Below, piece after piece: positions 20,066 to 30,729 of a stretch of DNA of 64,000 nucleotides. A program made the position numbers and the translations under genes. Position 1 is the first letter of the stretch, and the number at the start of each line of letters is the position of its first letter. The notes below the pieces were generated by a model that saw only the letters and a program-made list of their open reading frames with translations, made no database searches and was not told the DNA's origin. Origin of the DNA: Acidobacteriota bacterium (GTDB taxonomy: Bacteria; Acidobacteriota; UBA6911; JACQSX01); the NCBI GenBank assembly GCA_016211105.1, contig JACQSX010000018.1, forward strand, positions 1-64,000, in the 5' to 3' direction.

Positions 20066-21181
20066 TCAAGCGGGCAATGTTTGCCCACTCGGTGGGGCAG
20101 CTACGGTGAGAGAATGGCCATCCGATAGTCGAAGCGTGTCGCGAAGTCGCACAGGGGCCAAGATTTCAAGCTTGTCCTCGGGATAGTCTTTTACGTCAGG
20201 CACAATCACAGCCGCTGATATCCGTCCCTCCACATTGACAGGAAAACATCGGGCGGCACAATAGCCCGCTTCCGACTGCAGGAGAATACCTTGCCGTGAC
20301 TTCAGCCTCTCAAATGCGGCCCGATCGGCAAAAGATGCGAGACGTACGTTCAGGGTACCCGGATAGGGTAGAAAGCCTAACTGTGTCACAAGTTGGCGGC
20401 GCACCCACGAAAGCTCCGTAAACCCTGAGGCCGCCTTCACACCGCTGATCACCGTCCCCTGAATCCACTCTTCGGCCTCCAACAACGGGAATAGTTCCTC
20501 CAATGAACGGATGGCGGGAGAATAAATCTGAGAATTACTGCCATCCCGAGCGACCAGTACGGCGGCCATGCCAAGGCTCCGGGCGGCTTCCACATCTTCC
20601 CGATAATTGTCTCCCACGTGAATCGCTTCTGCTGCTGTTACTCCTGCCAGGCGCAGTGCTTTGTGAAAAAGAAACGGACTTGGTTTAACGTGTCCCTCAG
20701 CCTCAGAGGCTAAGATGAAGTCAAAATATTCACGAATCCCATGGTTTGCACACAGCTTTTCCAGACGGGGTTCCCAATTGGAAATGGCAGCGACAACATA
20801 GGCCCGCCGCTTCAAGCGGGCCAGAACTGAATGGGTTTCTGGATACTGGTGAAACACGCGAGTGCTGAGCCAAGATTCCCAAATGGCTTGACGACACGCT
20901 TCCAAGTCGCGAGTCACTCCCAATCGTGTCAGCAACCCGTGGATCATCTGGTCGCGCCAGGCGAACTCTCGCTCGGCTACAATCGTGTAATCCGGAAGGG
21001 CGCCTGCTGGAGCCGACCAGGCAGCCTCTCGCGCCGCTGCTAAAGCCTGGCTCATCGTCTCTACGCCGACATCATACCCATGCGCCGCCAGGATCTCACA
21101 ATAGACCGGCGGCAAGTCGGCTGTGTGCAGCAATGTCCCGCCCACGTCGAGAAAAACCGCCTTAAAGCGCCGCATCGTCAT
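20066..21181 (-). CDS. HAD hydrolase fused to DUF120 archaeal-type (CTP-dependent) riboflavin kinase domain
   Basis: N-terminal FLDVGGTLLHT and HVGDNYREDVEAARSLG; C-terminal GTVISGVKAASGF...LGFLPYPGTLNVRL...CFPVNVE...VPDVKDYPEDKLEILAPVRLRDTLRLSDG. Confidence 0.8.
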   Translation of the reverse strand: MTMRRFKAVFLDVGGTLLHTADLPPVYCEILAAHGYDVGVETMSQALAAAREAAWSAPAGALPDYTIVAEREFAWRDQMIHGLLTRLGVTRDLEACRQAIWESWLSTRVFHQYPETHSVLARLKRRAYVVAAISNWEPRLEKLCANHGIREYFDFILASEAEGHVKPSPFLFHKALRLAGVTAAEAIHVGDNYREDVEAARSLGMAAVLVARDGSNSQIYSPAIRSLEELFPLLEAEEWIQGTVISGVKAASGFTELSWVRRQLVTQLGFLPYPGTLNVRLASFADRAAFERLKSRQGILLQSEAGYCAARCFPVNVEGRISAAVIVPDVKDYPEDKLEILAPVRLRDTLRLSDGHSLTVAAPPSGQTLPA

Positions 21182-21314
21182 AGTCTCACAATTTCGGTCC
21201 CTGGCGGCAAGGCCTATACGACTACGGACTGTTGATCCGTGATTATGATCCGCAACCCCTCCGGAACCCGTACATCATATTCCTCGATCCGAAATCTGCA
21301 ACCTACAATGGAGG

Positions 21315-23996
21315 CTACACACCAACTCGTTCCAGTTTCACCGACTTTCCTGCACGAACGGCGGCATGCGCCGCAGCCATACGAGCGACCGGCACTCGAT
21401 AGGGAGAGCAACTGACGTAATCCAGATTCAAATCAAAGCAGAATTGGATCGAAGCGGGGTCTCCCCCATGTTCTCCGCAAATTCCAATCTTCAGTTCGGG
21501 CCGGGCCCTCTTGCCCTTTTCGACGGCAATGCGCATCAACTGGCCCACTCCGGGAAGATCCAAGGTTTGGAATGGATCCTTGCGTAAGAGGTTTCTCTGT
21601 TGATAGGCGCCGATGAACTTCCCTGCGTCGTCTCTGGAAAAGCCAAATGTCATTTGGGTAAGGTCATTGGTACCAAAGGAGAAGAACTCTGCCTCCCTAG
21701 CAATGTCGTCGGCGACAAGCGCCGCACGGGGAACTTCAATCATCGTACCTACCAAGTACGGGAGCTCGAACCGATATCGAGCAAACGTTTCCTGGGCCGC
21801 CTCCCGCACCAGTGCGGCCTGGTCACGAAACTCTTCCACCAGGCTCACCAGCGGAATCATAATCTCAAGAAAGGGTGATTTCCCTCGCTTCTTCAGCTCG
21901 CAGGCCGCTTCAAAGAGCGCCTGCACTTGCATCCGGGTTACGTCCGGATACGTGATGCCTAAACGGCACCCCCGATGTCCCATCATGGGATTGGTTTCTT
22001 GCAGTTCCCCGACGCGGTTTAACAACTTTTCCCTGCGTGCAATTTGCTCCGGGTCCACCCCACCAGCACGCAGGCGCAAAATCTCCGCCACCAGTTCCTC
22101 CCTCCTGGGAAGAAACTCGTGGAGCGGTGGATCCAGGAGTCTTACGGTCACTGGAAGACCGTCCATCGCTTCGAGGATGGAAAAAAAATCTGCCTTCTGG
22201 AACTCCTTCAGTTGTCCGAGAAAGAGACTTCGCTCACGCGCGTCGCCAGCCAGAATCATCTGCTGCATCACCGGTAGCCGGTCCTCGGCAAAAAACATGT
22301 GTTCGGTTCGGCAAAGCCCGATTCCGGAGGCACCAAAATCCCTGGCCTTTCTGGCATCACGCGCAGTATCTGCGTTAGCGCGTACCTGCAATGTCGAAGT
22401 CCCTTCGAGTAATCCCATGAAATCGGAAAGCAGCCCCACCTGCGCCTCTGTCTCAACTCGCTGGACTCGCCCCGGCATGACTCGACCGTCAGCGCCGTCA
22501 ACTGAAATGTAATCGCCCTGTTTGAAAACTTTGCCCGCCACACGGAGTTCCTTGCGTTCTTCATCCACATGGAGACTCTCGCACCCGACGACACAGCACT
22601 TTCCCATGCCGCGCGCAACCACGGCCGCATGGCTCGTCATCCCCCCTCGAGCCGTAAGAATTCCTTCCGCCGCCTCCATGCCGTGAATATCGTCGGGCAC
22701 CGTCTCCGTGCGCACTAAAATAACCGGATTCCCCTTCTGGGCGATTTCCGCCGCCTCGTCCGCCGAGAATACAATTCGCCCTACGGCGGCCCCAGGCGAA
22801 GCGGGCATTCCCCGCGCCAAAACCTCTGCACCCTCGTCTTTGAACACAGGATGCAAGAGTTGCTCGAGCTGCTCGGGCTCCACGCGAATAAGCGCTTCCT
22901 CTCGGCTGACCAAACCCTCCTGATACATATCCCAGCCAATCCGGACCGCCGCAAGCCCCGTGCGTTTTCCGTCTCGAGTCTGGAGCATATAGAGCTTGCC
23001 GTTTTCGATGGTAAATTCAAAGTCCTGCATCTCTCGATAATGCTTTTCCAGCTTTATCCCAATATCCGTCAACTGCTGGTAAATCGCGGGAAATGCGCGT
23101 TCCAACTCTTCCAAGCCCAGCGGCGTCCGTGTGCCTGCGACCACTTCTTCACCCTGAGCTCGAGGCAAGAACTCCCCATAGAGACCCGGTTGGCCCGTCG
23201 CAGGATCGCGCGTGAATCCCACTCCGCTTCCCGAATTCTCCCCCTTGTTTCCAAACACCATCACCTGAATGTTGACCGCCGTTCCCAAATTCTCCGGGAT
23301 GTCGTTGAAACGCCGATAAGCGATGGCCCGAGGGTTGTTCCATGAACGAAAGACCGCCTCAATGGCCATGCGGAGCTGTTCCTTCGGATCCTGCGGGAAA
23401 ACCTTGCTTTCACCCTCAATGATCTTCTTGAATTCCTCACAGGCGCGCGCCAGTTCCTCGCCTCCCAACTCAATCTCCGACCGCACGCGCTTCCCCCTCA
23501 TCGAAACGGCGAGCAACCGCTCAAATTTGTCATCGGAGATTCCAAGTACGACATCACCGAACATCTGCAGTAAACGGCGATAAGAATCGTAGACAAAGGT
23601 GGGATTCCCGGTCTCTTCCGCAAGCTCCCGGGCAGTGCGGTCGTTGAGACCGATATCAAGTACGGTATCCATCATGCCCGGCATGGAGAATTTCGCTCCC
23701 GAACGGACAGAAACTAACAACGGGTTGGGGAGCCCTCCAAATTTCTTTCCAGAGACCTGTTCCAGTTCCCGTAAAGCCGCCAGTACCTCTGGCCATATGA
23801 TCGTGGGAAAGGTTGGGGGATTATGATGAAAGAGGACACAAGCTTCGGTAGAAATGGTAAAGCCGGGTGGAACCGGCAACCCTGCCCGGCACATTTCGGC
23901 TAGACCGGCTCCTTTGCCACCCAGGACATCCTTCATGCCGCCGTGGCCATCCACGTGCCGCTCGTTGAAGTGATAGACGAATCTGGAATCAGCCAT
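21315..23996 (-). CDS. ppdK: Pyruvate, phosphate dikinase
   Basis: GGKGAGLAEM, GGMTSHAAVVARGMGKCCVVG, GHRGCRLGITYP, FSFGTNDLTQM. Confidence 0.97.
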   Translation of the reverse strand: MADSRFVYHFNERHVDGHGGMKDVLGGKGAGLAEMCRAGLPVPPGFTISTEACVLFHHNPPTFPTIIWPEVLAALRELEQVSGKKFGGLPNPLLVSVRSGAKFSMPGMMDTVLDIGLNDRTARELAEETGNPTFVYDSYRRLLQMFGDVVLGISDDKFERLLAVSMRGKRVRSEIELGGEELARACEEFKKIIEGESKVFPQDPKEQLRMAIEAVFRSWNNPRAIAYRRFNDIPENLGTAVNIQVMVFGNKGENSGSGVGFTRDPATGQPGLYGEFLPRAQGEEVVAGTRTPLGLEELERAFPAIYQQLTDIGIKLEKHYREMQDFEFTIENGKLYMLQTRDGKRTGLAAVRIGWDMYQEGLVSREEALIRVEPEQLEQLLHPVFKDEGAEVLARGMPASPGAAVGRIVFSADEAAEIAQKGNPVILVRTETVPDDIHGMEAAEGILTARGGMTSHAAVVARGMGKCCVVGCESLHVDEERKELRVAGKVFKQGDYISVDGADGRVMPGRVQRVETEAQVGLLSDFMGLLEGTSTLQVRANADTARDARKARDFGASGIGLCRTEHMFFAEDRLPVMQQMILAGDARERSLFLGQLKEFQKADFFSILEAMDGLPVTVRLLDPPLHEFLPRREELVAEILRLRAGGVDPEQIARREKLLNRVGELQETNPMMGHRGCRLGITYPDVTRMQVQALFEAACELKKRGKSPFLEIMIPLVSLVEEFRDQAALVREAAQETFARYRFELPYLVGTMIEVPRAALVADDIAREAEFFSFGTNDLTQMTFGFSRDDAGKFIGAYQQRNLLRKDPFQTLDLPGVGQLMRIAVEKGKRARPELKIGICGEHGGDPASIQFCFDLNLDYVSCSPYRVPVARMAAAHAAVRAGKSVKLERVGV

Positions 23997-24083
23997 GGGT
24001 CAACCCCCTCTTTACTAAATCATAAACCTCCACGGGACAACTGCTACGTAAATTCGAAACCACCGCCGGGCTCATTCGAACGA

Positions 24084-24152
24084 CGAGCGACGACGAGATC
24101 GCCCGCAACCCCCATCCGCCTGGAGGGTTATCGTATTATGAATTGAAGTACG
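24084..24152. repeat. Dispersed repeat, degenerate right-half copy C
   Basis: GACGAGATCGCCCGCAACCCCCATCCGCCTGGAGGGTTATCGTATTATGAATTGAAGTAC matches the right half of copies A and B. Confidence 0.7.
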
Positions 24153-27055
24153 AAGTGGATGGCACGGGTGTTGCTTTTCTGTTTTCAGAGGCGCCCAGCG
24201 GCGAAGGAAAAGAGATGGATTCCGCTGGAAGAATGGAAGGGCAACCGCGGATGGAACCACGCACAGTCGAAGATACCCGGCACCGGATGAATGAGCCCAT
24301 CACGGCTCATTGGGCAAGCCTGCCGGCCGACAAGGCAATTACCGCCCTTGCAAGCAGCTCGGAAGGTCTGGATGAACGTGAGGTGGCAGCGCGCCTTTTA
24401 CAGCATGGCTCCAACACCCTCCCGCGGCCTTTCCGCAGACCCTGGTACTTAAAATTTGCCGCGGACTTCGTTCATTTGTTCGCGCTATTACTCTGGACCG
24501 GGGCGATCCTGGCATGGGTCGCGGGCATGCCCCAACTGACCTGGGCAATCGTCGCGGTGATCTTGATCAACGGCTGCTTTAGCTACTGGCAGGAATATCA
24601 AGCCGAGCGAGCCGCAGAAGCCCTCCAGGCCCTGCTTCCACGCCAAGTCACGGTGCGCCGCCGCGGCCAAGAACAAATGGTGCGGGTAGATGAGATCGTC
24701 CCGGGCGATTGGCTGGTGTTGACAGAAGGGGAGGCGGTCCCAGCAGACGCTCGCCTCGTGGCGGTGGAGCGGCTGCGTGTCGACGCGTCGTCATTGACCG
24801 GAGAATCTCGTCCCGTTCCCCGTTCTGCGGGGGCAATCGACCCGACCGGCAAGACCTCTGCGGCGCTGTCGAACCTCGTATTTGCCGGAACTACGGTCGC
24901 CGGTGGTCGTGGGGAAGCGGTCGTGTTTGCGACCGGTGCGGCGACGGAGTTCGGACGCATCGCGCAACTCACCCACGTTCAAAACGAGCGGCCCAGCCCG
25001 CTACAACTAGAACTGGAACGGGTTACCCGCGTGGTGACGTTCCTGGCGGCAGGATTGGGGATCATCTTTTTCATCGTGGGCACGTTCCTAGGTGGGTTGT
25101 CGCCGCTTGAGGGCTTTCTCTTTGCGATCGGGATCATTGTAGCCAACGTCCCGGAGGGACTGCTACCCACACTCACGCTAGCGCTTGCCCTCGGCGTGCG
25201 CAAAATGGCCAAGCGAAATGCCCTGGTGAAACGTCTTTCGGCGGTTGAGACTCTGGGCGCCACGACGGTCATCCTGACGGACAAGACAGGGACGCTCACG
25301 GAGAACGAGATGACCGTGCGCGAGACCTGGGCAGCGGGCATCAGGTATCAATTGAACGGAACAGGCTATGATCTGACCGGCACCGTGGAATGCGTGGACC
25401 ATGAGAACGATTCACAGGCAATGACACAACTCCTTCGCACAGCCGCGCTCTGTTGCGACGCGCGATTGATTCCCCCGGCGAAGGGCCGAGACCGATGGCA
25501 GATCTTAGGGGACCCGACGGAGGCGGCAATTCTGGTGGCCGCGGCTAAAATCGGCCTTTCCCAAGAAAACCTTTCTACTTGGCCCAGACTTGCAGAGCTC
25601 CCATTCGATTCCACGCGCAAGCGCATGACCACGATCCAGCAGATCGAGGGCAGTCCGGTTGCCTGCGTGAAAGGCGCGCCAAGCGAAATATTTCCGCGCT
25701 GTATCAAGGCGCGCTGGAGCGGAGAGGTAATCGATTTTGACAACCACCACCGCCGCATCGCCGAGATTGCGCGTGATCAGTTGGCCGACCGCGGCCTGCG
25801 CGTTCTCGCGGTCGCCGCGCGAGACCTCGATCCTCAGTTGCAAGGGAGTGATGGGTGGAGAGTGGACGAAGTGGAGCGCAACCTGACGCTGCTGGGACTC
25901 CTGGCCATGGAAGACCCACCGAGGCCGGAAGTGCCGGCGGCCCTGGCTGCCTGTCACCAAGCAGGCGTCCGAGTGATCATGGTGACCGGCGACGACGGAC
26001 TCACTGCTGCAGCCATCTCTCGCGAGATCGGCTTGCACACCGATCACACCAAAACCGTAACCGGCGCAGAGCTGGACACATTGGATCCGCAGAAAATCGG
26101 CCAACTACTGGACAACCCCAACCTGCTTTTTGCGCGCGTTGCTCCGGAACATAAGATGCGGTTAGTGGAGGCATTCCAACAGAGGGGAGAGGTCGTAGCC
26201 GTCACAGGAGACGGCGTAAACGATGCCCCCGCTCTCAAGCGAGCCGACATCGGAGTGGCAATGGGAGCAACCGGCACAGACGTTGCGCGCCAAGCCGCTG
26301 ATATGATCTTAGCCGATGATAACTTCGCCAGTATTGTTGCCGCCATCGAGGAAGGGCGAGCTGTTTACGACAACGTCCGCAAGTTCGTTACTTACATCTT
26401 CGCAAGCAACGTCCCCGAGATCATTCCCTTTGTTGCATTTGTGCTCTTCCGAATTCCACTACCTCTCACAGTAATGCAAATCCTGGCGGTCGATCTTGGA
26501 ACCGACTTGCTGCCGGCACTCGCCCTGGGAGCGGATCCTGCCGAGTCTGATGTCATGCGACGACCACCCCGCGCGCGAAACAGCCGGCTGCTCAATCCCT
26601 CCACGTTGCTGCGCTCCTACTGCTGGCTCGGCCTGATCGAAGCCGGTTTCGCGTTTGGCGGCTACTTCTTCGCCTACTGGCTTGCCGGGTGGCATTGGGG
26701 CATACCGCTTTCTGGATCCGGACCGATTTATCTGCTGGCCACAACCATGTCGCTGGCCAGCATCGTGGCCTGTCAGGTGGGCAACGCTTTCGCGTGTCGC
26801 AGCAGTCGCCAGTCAATCCGGCAGATCGGCTTTGCAAGCAATCGCATGTTGTTTATCGGGATCTTCGTTGAGTTGGCGTTGCTGCTGTTCCTGATCTATA
26901 CGCCCTCACTTGCAGCAATATTCGGGCTGGCGCCGCTCCGCCCCCGGCACTGGTTGTTGTTGATCCTGTTTGGGCCTCTACTGCTCCTGCTAGAGGAAGG
27001 GCGCAAGGTCGCCAGCAGGCACATGGACGCCACGCCAACTCGCCGGGCCACCTAA
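24143..27055 (+). CDS. P-type cation-transporting ATPase
   Basis: DKTGTLTENEM, TGDGVNDAPALKRADIGVAMG; true start probably MNEPITAH near 24287. Confidence 0.93.
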   Translation: MKYEVDGTGVAFLFSEAPSGEGKEMDSAGRMEGQPRMEPRTVEDTRHRMNEPITAHWASLPADKAITALASSSEGLDEREVAARLLQHGSNTLPRPFRRPWYLKFAADFVHLFALLLWTGAILAWVAGMPQLTWAIVAVILINGCFSYWQEYQAERAAEALQALLPRQVTVRRRGQEQMVRVDEIVPGDWLVLTEGEAVPADARLVAVERLRVDASSLTGESRPVPRSAGAIDPTGKTSAALSNLVFAGTTVAGGRGEAVVFATGAATEFGRIAQLTHVQNERPSPLQLELERVTRVVTFLAAGLGIIFFIVGTFLGGLSPLEGFLFAIGIIVANVPEGLLPTLTLALALGVRKMAKRNALVKRLSAVETLGATTVILTDKTGTLTENEMTVRETWAAGIRYQLNGTGYDLTGTVECVDHENDSQAMTQLLRTAALCCDARLIPPAKGRDRWQILGDPTEAAILVAAAKIGLSQENLSTWPRLAELPFDSTRKRMTTIQQIEGSPVACVKGAPSEIFPRCIKARWSGEVIDFDNHHRRIAEIARDQLADRGLRVLAVAARDLDPQLQGSDGWRVDEVERNLTLLGLLAMEDPPRPEVPAALAACHQAGVRVIMVTGDDGLTAAAISREIGLHTDHTKTVTGAELDTLDPQKIGQLLDNPNLLFARVAPEHKMRLVEAFQQRGEVVAVTGDGVNDAPALKRADIGVAMGATGTDVARQAADMILADDNFASIVAAIEEGRAVYDNVRKFVTYIFASNVPEIIPFVAFVLFRIPLPLTVMQILAVDLGTDLLPALALGADPAESDVMRRPPRARNSRLLNPSTLLRSYCWLGLIEAGFAFGGYFFAYWLAGWHWGIPLSGSGPIYLLATTMSLASIVACQVGNAFACRSSRQSIRQIGFASNRMLFIGIFVELALLLFLIYTPSLAAIFGLAPLRPRHWLLLILFGPLLLLLEEGRKVASRHMDATPTRRAT

Positions 27056-27073
27056 TAGACTCCGTTCACGGAC

Positions 27074-27976
27074 TTACGGAGAGAGATATTTCTTCAGGAA
27101 TCCGATCGTGCGGCTCCACGCGAGGTCCGCTGCTTCCTTGTTGTAGCGCGCCGCATTCGTGTTGTTGTTGAAGGCGTGATTCGCGCCCTCATACATGTAC
27201 ATCTGATAAAATTTATTGTTCGCCTTAAGCGCGGCTTCATAATCGGCAATACCGGCGTTGATTCGCTGGTCGAGCGAGGCATAATGAAGGAGGAGCGGAG
27301 CCGAGACCTTCGGCACGTCCGCAACCGGGAGCTGCGCGCCGTAGTAGGAGATGGCCGCATTGAGCGACGTGCCGGCAGCGGCAAGCCGGTTCACCATGCC
27401 GCCACCCCAGCAGAAGCCAACGACGCCGACCTTGCCCGTGGACCCCTCATGGCTCGCGAGGAACGGCACAGCGGCGGCAAGGCGCGCAACGGTCTCTCCG
27501 GCGTTCAGGCTGCCTATCATCTCGGTCGCCTTACTCTCGTCTGCGGGCGTTCCACCGAGGGGTGACAACGCGTCGGGCGCAAGGGCAAGGAAACCCTCGA
27601 CGGCCAGGCGCCGGGTGACGTCCTGGATGTGTGGGTTAAGGCCACGATTTTCATGAATTACGATGACGGCCGGGCGCTTTGCGCCATCCTTGAGTCGCGC
27701 CAGATAGCCTGTAATCTTGGCGCCTGCAGCGTCATACTCAACGCGTGAGATGGCCAAACGCTCGTCGTTCTCTGTGATGATCTGGGCTTGGGCATAGTTG
27801 TTCTGAAGAGCGGGCAAAAGCGCCAGCGCAGCCGCTGCCCCCCCCACAAGCTGCGCCAAGCGGTCGAGAAAATCCCGGCGGCTCATGTCCCCATGAGTGA
27901 ATTCGTCGTAGAGATCAATGATTTTCTGGTCCAATTTGTTCCTCCTTTCTTGGTCGGTGCGCCGCATATCGGGCAT
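27074..27976 (-). CDS. Tat-exported dienelactone hydrolase family protein
   Basis: MSRRDFLDRLAQLVGGAAAAL signal; VIVIHENRGLNPHI; GFCWGGGM. Confidence 0.9.
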   Translation of the reverse strand: MPDMRRTDQERRNKLDQKIIDLYDEFTHGDMSRRDFLDRLAQLVGGAAAALALLPALQNNYAQAQIITENDERLAISRVEYDAAGAKITGYLARLKDGAKRPAVIVIHENRGLNPHIQDVTRRLAVEGFLALAPDALSPLGGTPADESKATEMIGSLNAGETVARLAAAVPFLASHEGSTGKVGVVGFCWGGGMVNRLAAAGTSLNAAISYYGAQLPVADVPKVSAPLLLHYASLDQRINAGIADYEAALKANNKFYQMYMYEGANHAFNNNTNAARYNKEAADLAWSRTIGFLKKYLSP

Positions 27977-28209
27977 CGTGTGATGACTTGGTGTGCCACT
28001 TTAATAGGGAAGGCGAGGCGGTGCGGCCGCCAGGCACTTTCCCCACACGCTGGGCTAGGCGCACGCTATTGTTCACGGGCAACTCCTGCTTCTGGATGGC
28101 TCTTTCGTAGAGCGCCACAGTACGTTATGATGCCTATATCTAACGTAAGACCGTTGGAGAAACAAGGAAAATCCCAGTGGACCGCTTCTGGATATAGAGG
28201 TATTGAGTA

Positions 28210-29481
28210 GTGGTCAGCGCTTCCCGCGAATTTCAGGTCTTTGCAAAACCGGCTGGCCCCATCTGCAACCTGGACTGTCGCTATTGTTACTACCTGAAGA
28301 AGCAGAACCTCTATCCAAAGGTCGCGTCGTTCCGCATGCCGGACAGCCTCTTGGAGGAGTACATCGTCCAGCACATCAAAGCGTCCCAGGGCCCGGCAAT
28401 CACCTTTTCCTGGCATGGCGGAGAACCAACGGTCTTGGGTCTGGACTACTTTCGCAGGATTGTCGCGCTGCAGCGCAAGCACCAGCCTCCTGGCCGGCGC
28501 ATCCTCAATGGCGTGCAGACCAACGGGATTTTGCTCGACGAGGAATGGTGCCGCTTTTTTTCAGTGGAAGGCTTTGGCGTCGGGCTCAGCCTGGACGGCC
28601 CGGCGGAAATGCACGACCGGTACCGCGTGACCAAAGGCCAGGAGCCAACCCACAAGCAGACGATGCGCGCGTTCGAACTCTTGCAGCGGTACAAAATCCC
28701 ATGCGACATCCTGTGTGTGGTGCATGATCAAAATGTCCGGTACCCCACCCAAGTCTACCGGTTCTTCAAGGAGATCGGCGGTCAATACTTGGGGTTTCTT
28801 CCCCTCGTTGAGCCAATGGAAGACGCCGAGGGCGGCGTGAGCCCCCGCACGGCGCCAGCGGAAGTTTTCGGCACGTTTCTCTGCGCTATCTTCGACGATT
28901 GGATCCGGCAGGACACCAACCGGCTCGTGGTGCAGATATTCGAGGAGGCTTCTAGGCCGGCCCGCGGGCTGGAGCACTCACTCTGCATCTTTCGGGAGAC
29001 ATGCGGTGAAATCCCAGTGATCGAGCATAACGGCGACTTCTTTTCATGTGATCACTTCGTCGACGCAAAACACCGCTTGGGAAACATCCGCGAGACCCCA
29101 CTGGTGGAACTGCTGGAGAGCCCGGCGCAGAAAGCCTTCGGACAGGCCAAACGGGATACGTTACCCCGCTATTGTCAGGCATGTGAGGTCCGCGCCATGT
29201 GCAACGGCGGGTGCCCAAAGGATCGCTTCATCCAGGCGCCGGACGGCGAAGAGGGCCTGAACTACCTGTGCCCAGGATTGAAGCGTTTCTTCAGCTACAG
29301 CCGACCATGTCTACTAAAGCTGGCATCCCGGTCGCAAGCCAAGCTGCCACCCGAACGAGTAATGCGGCCAGCGGAGGCCACGCATGTAAAGCGTCTTGCA
29401 AAGACAAGTCGCAATGATCCTTGCCCCTGCGGCAGTGGCCGCAAGTACAAAAAATGTTGCCTTAGTACCTCGTATTTATGA
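28210..29481 (+). CDS. Anaerobic sulfatase-maturase-type radical SAM protein with C-terminal SEC-C motif
   Basis: PICNLDCRYCYYLKK, SPASM cysteines CQACEVRAMCNGGCPKDR, terminal NDPCPCGSGRKYKKCC. Confidence 0.9.
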   Translation: MVSASREFQVFAKPAGPICNLDCRYCYYLKKQNLYPKVASFRMPDSLLEEYIVQHIKASQGPAITFSWHGGEPTVLGLDYFRRIVALQRKHQPPGRRILNGVQTNGILLDEEWCRFFSVEGFGVGLSLDGPAEMHDRYRVTKGQEPTHKQTMRAFELLQRYKIPCDILCVVHDQNVRYPTQVYRFFKEIGGQYLGFLPLVEPMEDAEGGVSPRTAPAEVFGTFLCAIFDDWIRQDTNRLVVQIFEEASRPARGLEHSLCIFRETCGEIPVIEHNGDFFSCDHFVDAKHRLGNIRETPLVELLESPAQKAFGQAKRDTLPRYCQACEVRAMCNGGCPKDRFIQAPDGEEGLNYLCPGLKRFFSYSRPCLLKLASRSQAKLPPERVMRPAEATHVKRLAKTSRNDPCPCGSGRKYKKCCLSTSYL

Positions 29482-29495
29482 ATCGAAGTACTAAG
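29461..29495. repeat. Dispersed repeat, minimal palindromic copy D
   Basis: CTTAGTACCTCGTATTTATGAATCGAAGTACTAAG: both end sequences of the repeat family with the interior deleted; contains the stop codon of the upstream CDS. Confidence 0.75.
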
Positions 29496-29638
29496 CAAAT
29501 GATTCCGTGCCAATCAATCCTGTGACATAAGTCCAGTGAAAGCGGGGTCGATTTGGCGCCATTGACAACCGGGTGCCGCGTCCCGACGAAAACGTTACAA
29601 GTTAGGTAATCCCCCTTCCCTGGAGCGGTATCCAATAT

Positions 29639-30325
29639 ATGGATGAAATCTTGATTGGCATTGAGGTGACAAACATCATGTTTCCATTATTTGGCCGGAA
29701 AAGCCTTAAAAGGTTGCTACTTTCCCTTGTTTTTCTTTCCTTCTGCTTTGCCCCGACGCCAGTTGCGCAGGCGCAGGGAGACGGTCCAGAGCCCGGTGGC
29801 AGGTTTGAGATGCGCAATGTGCCGCCTCGGCGCCTTGAACGGCGACGCATGATGCCCGGGCGAGAAATGGGTCGTGCTCGGCTGCTTGCATTCCTGCTGC
29901 GGGCCGATGTCCAGCGGGAGTTGGGAATCACGGCAGAACAGCGGAAGAAACTCGAGGAAATCGTTTTCAGCACTCGCAAAGCTACCATTCAAGAGCGGGC
30001 AAACCTGGAGACGCATCGCCTGGAATTGACCCGATTGATGCGCGCGGAGAATCCAGACCGAGCCGCGATTAACAAGAAACTTCAAGAGGTCAGCGACGCC
30101 CGCCTGGCGTTGTCCCGTTCCCTGGTCAACGGTTTGTTGGATGGTCGCGCCGTGCTGACGAAAGAACAACATGACAAGATTACTCAGTTTCTCCAAAGAC
30201 GGTTGACTGAGAGAGTGAGAGGTGGGACCCCTGAGCCGGGGCCAATTCGACCGGATGGTCGTACTCCGGCTCCGCCGCGACGCAATGAACCCGCGCTACC
30301 CCCATTACGTCCTCCTGGAACCTAA
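29639..30325 (+). CDS. Spy/CpxP-like periplasmic protein
   Basis: Signal peptide; LGITAEQRKKLEEIVF, LTKEQHDKITQFLQRR (LTxxQ-like). Confidence 0.7.
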   Translation: MDEILIGIEVTNIMFPLFGRKSLKRLLLSLVFLSFCFAPTPVAQAQGDGPEPGGRFEMRNVPPRRLERRRMMPGREMGRARLLAFLLRADVQRELGITAEQRKKLEEIVFSTRKATIQERANLETHRLELTRLMRAENPDRAAINKKLQEVSDARLALSRSLVNGLLDGRAVLTKEQHDKITQFLQRRLTERVRGGTPEPGPIRPDGRTPAPPRRNEPALPPLRPPGT

Positions 30326-30729
30326 AGCGTTTCAGCGACGGCGCTAGTCCAACTCCGTGCGACGTGGACGATGTTTGCATTCCTGAACCGGCGCGAGAAG
30401 GTCACACAATTGGATGGTTGTCCGGAGTTTCACAGGTCGGACAGCCTGCCAATTTGATGTTTACGTCTACCTCCACAACCGCGCCTACGCCAACTCTAAC
30501 GACCCGGCCGCAGCTACGCTGACGGGAGCGGTTTCGCCGCCGCGGTCGCTCCGGTCGCCGTGGACGTGCTCGTCATCATCGTAGCCATTGGTTGTTCCCG
30601 CAAATAAAAAGGAAGAACAGAATTCCCCTTGGGTACACAACTTGCTAGGCTAACAGGTGCAGTTCCCCCGGGCAGTTGCTGGGAGCTGGGATCGTTCGAT
30701 GTGAAACGGGGTTGTCGGCTATGATCGCC

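Noticed and set aside
21613-22512. 299-aa plus-strand ORF opposite ppdK
   Set aside because: Ser/Arg-rich low-quality translation antisense to pyruvate phosphate dikinase.
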